From: Ptychodera flava
Taxonomy: Eukaryota; Hemichordata; Enteropneusta; Ptychoderidae
NCBI RefSeq assembly: GCF_041260155.1
Contig: NC_091944.1
Span: 17,891,772 to 17,955,771 of the forward strand
DNA: 64,000 nt
Reading direction: 5' to 3'
Shown: positions 59,426 to 64,000 of the stretch, piece by piece
How positions within the stretch are numbered: the stretch's first letter is position 1
How the letters are laid out: each line of letters begins with the position of its first letter
The notes under the pieces: model-generated
Told to the model about the DNA's origin: nothing
What the model saw: only the letters and a program-made list of their open reading frames with translations
Database searches by the model: none
Translations under genes and position numbers: made by a program

Positions 59426-61669
59426 CAGTGTGCGAAATTAAGAGAAAATAGCTTCAGGTCATAAGGGCCTGCACCAAACCAAGCTTCAGGTCCTTACAGA
59501 AAACTGCCGGTCCTCAATAAATGCATTAAAGTCAACACTCTCTCCACTAATACTATGCTTTTGAATGTTGTAAGATTTAATTTTTCATGTCCTTATATCA
59601 ATACTAAAGGACTATTGTTCACATCGATTGCTATATGATCTGGAATCTGAAAAAGATCACAGCCCTCATTTCCTCACTGTCATGCGCACACATTTATCAA
59701 TGTTTTCCACCACGGGGGGGGGGGGGGGGGGGACTATGGGACTAACAGGAGAATTTGACTTTTTTTCTAGCCATGTCAAATCCCCCACTTTCGGACCATA
59801 AAATGATGTCATATACCCAGGGGCTGGCGAATACAGGCTCATGCACTGACTACATGTGGGTGATGAAAGCGAGACAGTTTGTCTCTCATGACAGTCTATG
59901 TGAGATGATGTTCTCTACATGGCTGTGTAAAATTGTACACTACACCAGGGCATGTGATATTGTGATTTGAAAATGGTTGGCGAGCTGAAAATCACTTCTG
60001 AAATTAGCCAACGCTAGTGGTAGAGGAGTGAGTGAATACCTTAGTACCCTGAAAACGGTCATGAGTAAGGGGAGTGTGTGAATAATTTTTTATGCAAACA
60101 TTGATCACTACGTCTTTTTTAATTGTAATGTAAACAGAAGGAAGAAAATACTTGGTATGTATTTTGATATGACGTATGGCTTACTTTCAAAATTTTTCAA
60201 AAAATAAATGTGCTTAAATGTGGCCTCTGTTGCATTCATGAAGAAAAGGTGAAGTTATAAGTTTAATTAAAGGACAAGTATCGTAACTTTTTCTCGATTA
60301 TAGAAATTGCAGACAACATGAATGGCACACGTCGCCACTCGCGGAAATGAATGCATATTTTCTGATTGAAAAGTTTTGACTGAGCGATTGCTGGGTCTCA
60401 TCGCCTTTTAAAATGATTCTGAACAGTTTGACAGACACTCTATAATGCTGAAAACGATCGCGACACGATCAGTTAATGATACCGTAAAACCTAAAAGACG
60501 TAATTTTTTGCGATATGTAGGCGTACAGCCCAGGATGACGGTGAGTTTTGCATGCCTGTCGTAAAACGGTATCCATCGAAACAATTTGAAGCCCTACTCT
60601 CGGCCTCTGAGAGTATACACGACGGATCGTGCAACTCAACAAAAGTGTTAATGATAAGGCCGCTCTGTTTTATAAAATGTACACTTGTTATCACGTCGAT
60701 ATATTGTGCTAACAGTCGGTCTTGTGAACTTTGGTTGAAGACCAACGAGCAAGCAAGATGTTCTAGCGGTCCAGAAACAAACGTAGCGAAACGTGTACTT
60801 GACTGTCGACTGCAGGTAGCACTATTTGGTTGTCGTGTAACATCTTATCCTTGTATTGGGCGTAGTTCAAAACCATGGAGGTAAAAAAAAATACCTCCAT
60901 GTTCAAAACAAAATATGTTTAGGTAATAGCACTGTACTTGTAGTAGGTTTTTGTCTTAAACTCTTCTATGAACCGTTTATGTTTTGAACGCGTCAATTGA
61001 AAATCAAAGCAAAGAAAATGGAGTCAGTTTGATAAAATGAAAGGCTGTATTATGTACATTTGTGTAATTGTAAATTCCGAACACTTGAAGTGTGGAATTA
61101 GTGAAATGATACAGGGTGTTGTTATCATATGACACAGATATGCTAACATTACCAGGGTTACACTCACTAGACTAGTATTATTATTATATTGTGTCACATT
61201 GTTGCACCAAAATCAATCCATTCCATTACTAGAATTTGCATGCACGGACGTAATTCGTACTGATCTGAATGTAATCAGCTGCACCGTGCAATGCGCCTCG
61301 ATCGGAGGGATTAGACTCCGTAAATGTAAAACGTCGAAAAGACAAAAGATTACTATGATGATTGTCACCCTCCCCGTCTGGCGTGCCATAGATCAAATTC
61401 CCCAATACCGGACACGAAGTGCGATCAATATCCCTGTCGCCCCGCACTCCACGGTGGAAAACATTGATAGGTGCATAACATTCAAGTCTGAATCATATGA
61501 TTCAAAGTTAGTCATTATCTGCATCTGTTACAGGTCTTGACGGAGAAATTTTCATCATCTATTCCAAATTCCAGTCGGTCATAAGGACCGACATGTTGCT
61601 AAAAACTTTCGGCCCGACGAGAAATCTGTCGGTCTCGGACCGTCGGACCGACGTTAATTTCGCACACTG
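59426..61669. mobile_element. hAT-type DNA transposon, non-autonomous or decayed
   Basis: Terminal inverted repeats CAGTGTGCGAAATTAA (left) and its complement TTAATTTCGCACACTG, with one short mismatch zone beyond. An exact 8-bp target duplication, GCTACAAT, sits at 59418-59425 and 61670-61677. CAG-starting ends with an 8-bp duplication define the hAT superfamily. The right end has subterminal GGTCCGAC-type repeats; the left has related 'caggtc...cctgc' motifs. Inside are short open frames (71, 110 and 113 codons at 59755, 60552 and 61199) without a recognisable transposase, and a G19 run at 59714-59732. The 2244-bp copy is therefore probably non-autonomous. Confidence 0.85.
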
Positions 61670-61677
61670 GCTACAAT

Positions 61678-62054
61678 CGACTGGGACAATCATTTCGTAT
61701 TATTTTGACCAACTCATCATTCAAGGTTGAGTATAACTAGTAATTTCAAATGTAATGTCGGATATCATGGTTGGCTTTGACATATCGTTTTTCTTCTTCC
61801 TTAGCGCAGGAAGCAGTATTTATTCAATAAGAAGACTTGATTGGGTATTAGCTCAGATACATGGTCGATCTACACTGAGTAATACGCCGCCAGACATTAC
61901 TCGTACTCTGATTTACCACTCACAGTGCTCGATGGATTGTGTCAGCCACTAGGCGGCGCTTTTTTATATAATGAAGACCGTGTTCAATATTGTCAATCTA
62001 TCATTAATCGAAAAGGTGTGACATCCCAGTTGACTTTCGAAATCATGACCTGCC
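61678..62054. other. Short non-coding stretch between two transposons
   Basis: Nothing recognised. Confidence 0.4.
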
Positions 62055-62057
62055 TTA

Positions 62058-63764
62058 GGGAGCCTTCAGTAATACAGGGGGGGGTGGCCGCGGGAATTTC
62101 GCGAACACCTGTACCGTAAAATGTGACCCTCCCCCCAATCCTCCTGTCTAAAATGTGACCCTCCCCTTGTCCGACATTCTAAAACTTGACCCTCCCCCCA
62201 ACCACTACGGTATTCTCCCCGGAAATAACTAAAACAATATCAGCTAATTTACATAACAATTGGTTCAATTGTTATGTTAGGGACAAATTACAGAGGGGAG
62301 AGCTGGTGTTTTGGAGGGACAGTCGCAATTTATCACGCAAGAATTTTTGAAGAGATATGGTATTTCATACATTTTAGGGAGGGTCACCATATTTTGTGCA
62401 ACTATAAGAAGGCAAGATGTAGCTGATTTAGTGCTTCATTCAAAAATATCAAATCATAATACATGGAGTCTATCAGGCAAATTATTGACAATTTACCCCC
62501 ACAAAACATGCTATATCTGTATTTTATATATGTTTGATAATGTATTTAAATGTACTTTGCTTGAATAGGGAAGTAAAATGAACATTTGTGTACAAGAAAT
62601 TGATTTCTGAATTTCATCTAAAAGTTGGTTCACTATCCATGGTGTTTATGATGAAATTATGAATAGCTTTTTCCAATACAAAAATAGGTAAATCTTTGCA
62701 TTTGTGTACTCTTGATTATTGATATTAATTTTCTTGATTAGACTAGAGTGGTTGCAAGTCTATGGTTGTGTAAGAAATTTGATTTTGGAATTTCACCAAA
62801 TGTCATTCAATACACTATGCATTGGGGTCTATGATGAAACTATGAATAATTTTTTTCAGCACAAAATTAGATAAATCTGTGCATTTATGCATGCTTGATT
62901 ATTTAGATTATTGTTCTTGGTTAGACTACAGTGGTTACAAGTCCATGGTTGTGCAAGAAATATGATTTCGGAATTTCACCAAAATGTCCATACACTATGC
63001 ATAGGGGTCTATGATGAAACTATGAATAATTTTTTTTTCAGTACAAAATTAGATAAATCTGTGCATTTATGCATGCTTGATTATTCACATTATTGTTCTT
63101 GATAAGACTAGAGTGGTTACAAGTCCATGGTTGTGCAAGAAATTTGATTTTGGAATTTCACCAAAATGTCGATTCACTATGCATTCTGGTCTATGATGAA
63201 ACTATGAATAATTTTTTTTCAGTACAAAATTAGATAAATCTGTGCATTTATGTATGCTTGATTATTCACATTATTGTTCTTGATAAGATTAGAGTGGTTA
63301 CAAGTCCATGGTTGTGCAAGAAATTTGATTTTGGAATTTCACCAAAATGTCGAATCACTATGCATAGGGGTCTATGGTGAAACTATGAATAATTTTTTTT
63401 CAGTACAAAATTAGATAAATCTGTGCATTTATGTATGCTTGATTATTATGATTATTGTTCTTGATTAGACTAGAGTGGTTACAAGTCTATGGTTGTGTAA
63501 GAAATTTGATTTTGGAATCTCACCAAATGTCAATTCACTATGCATGGCGGTCTATAAGTGTGTGCGTATTTTGTTGGTGATTTCCTATTCAGGAAATATC
63601 ACAAGGACAATCAAAGTTTTGGCCATAATATCAGCTTCTGTCAAAAGTGACCCTCCCCCAAGATAGGTTTATAAAAAGTGACCCTCCCCCTTGAACTGTT
63701 TTCTAAAAAGTGACCCTCCCCCAATTCCCCCGGCCCACCCCCCCTGTAATTACTTGAAGCTCCC
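62058..63764. mobile_element. Harbinger-type non-autonomous DNA transposon with internal tandem repeats
   Basis: Imperfect 27-bp terminal inverted repeats: GGGAGCCTTCAGTAATACAG on the left, and on the right the complement of GGGAGCTTCAAGTAATTACA, both followed by a G7-8 run. Flanked by TTA on each side (62055-62057, 63765-63767), matching the TWA target duplication of PIF/Harbinger. Next to both ends lie three repeats of a GTGACCCTCCCC unit in the same orientation (62132-62197 and 63648-63722). The core is a tandem array of about 181-bp units. No transposase frame. Confidence 0.7.
62592..63560. repeat. 181-bp tandem repeat inside the transposon
   Basis: The marker 'gacta(g/c)agtggtt(a/g)caagtc' recurs at 62741, 62924, 63106, 63287 and 63468, spacings of 183, 182, 181 and 181 bp. 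A more diverged copy precedes and a partial one follows. The inner copies are the most alike. Confidence 0.9.
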
Positions 63765-63767
63765 TTA

Positions 63768-64000
63768 CTTAAAATTTGACGTAAGAGAGTGAAAACGTAC
63801 GGAAGAAGGGATTTGACACGAGGAGGCGCTGTTTGTATCAAATATTGAAGTTCAGTCTGCTGGATGAGACTAAAACGGTCATAAAAGTTATCTTTATAAG
63901 CGATTTCAGCGTTTCAATCGTCAGTTCTTCACTCTTTATCTCATTTGAAAAAATAGAATATTATAAAAAGATGGTCTAAAACGGCAGGTTTAAATAGGCA
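63768..64000. other. Right flank, nothing recognised
   Basis: AT-rich non-coding sequence up to the window end. Confidence 0.4.

Noticed and set aside
60874-60901. Perfect 10-bp inverted repeat CATGGAGGTA around an A-run
   Set aside because: Short, single and inside the hAT element; no sign of a terminator or regulatory role.
61199-61540. 113-codon frame as hAT transposase
   Set aside because: No hAT dimerisation or catalytic motif seen, and too short.

Overview
The window is eukaryotic and animal. It carries intronless rhodopsin-class GPCR genes in AT-rich DNA, with LINE, Penelope-like, hAT and Harbinger-type elements, tRNA-derived insertions and long (CTGT)n, (ATGT)n, (GA)n and (TA)n arrays. 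The repeat style suggests a marine invertebrate, perhaps a non-vertebrate deuterostome, but the sequence does not fix the species.

Layout. 1-1066 holds a decayed LINE reverse transcriptase. About 1560-2740 is a worn array unit with no receptor. From 3764 to 51935 runs a tandem array of receptor genes, all on the minus strand. Subfamily A has four intact genes (3764-4795, 12153-13235, 19919-20995, 38669-39745) and two frameshifted copies (26248-27319, 32568-33640). Two internally deleted subfamily A fragments follow (about 42868-43235 and 47761-48118). Subfamily B has two nearly identical intact genes (44676-45761, 49566-50651), produced by a 4.9-kb tandem duplication. The intergenic spacers are themselves repeated: type I lies between genes 1/2 and 2/3, and type II lies between copies 3-4, 4-5, 5-6 and after 6. 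Each spacer has a (CTGT)n block at a constant place.

The receptors have seven membrane segments, NRY in place of DRY at the end of TM3, GYLP in place of CWxP in TM6, and NPxxY in TM7. This points to the melatonin-receptor/moody/GPR84-like side of class A; the ligand cannot be read from sequence. The array looks like a chemosensory-style birth-and-death cluster, with fresh duplications, a chimeric gene, conversion-like tracts, pseudogenes and templated repair scars. An octamer (ATGCAAAT) about 100 bp upstream is kept near the intact subfamily A genes and mutated in both pseudogenes.

51936-64000 has no recognised host gene. It holds a LINE 3' end (about 52770-53097), a tRNA-derived SINE-like copy (about 53775-53860), microsatellites, a complete hAT-type element with an exact 8-bp target duplication (59426-61669), and a Harbinger-type element (62058-63764) containing about five 181-bp tandem repeats.
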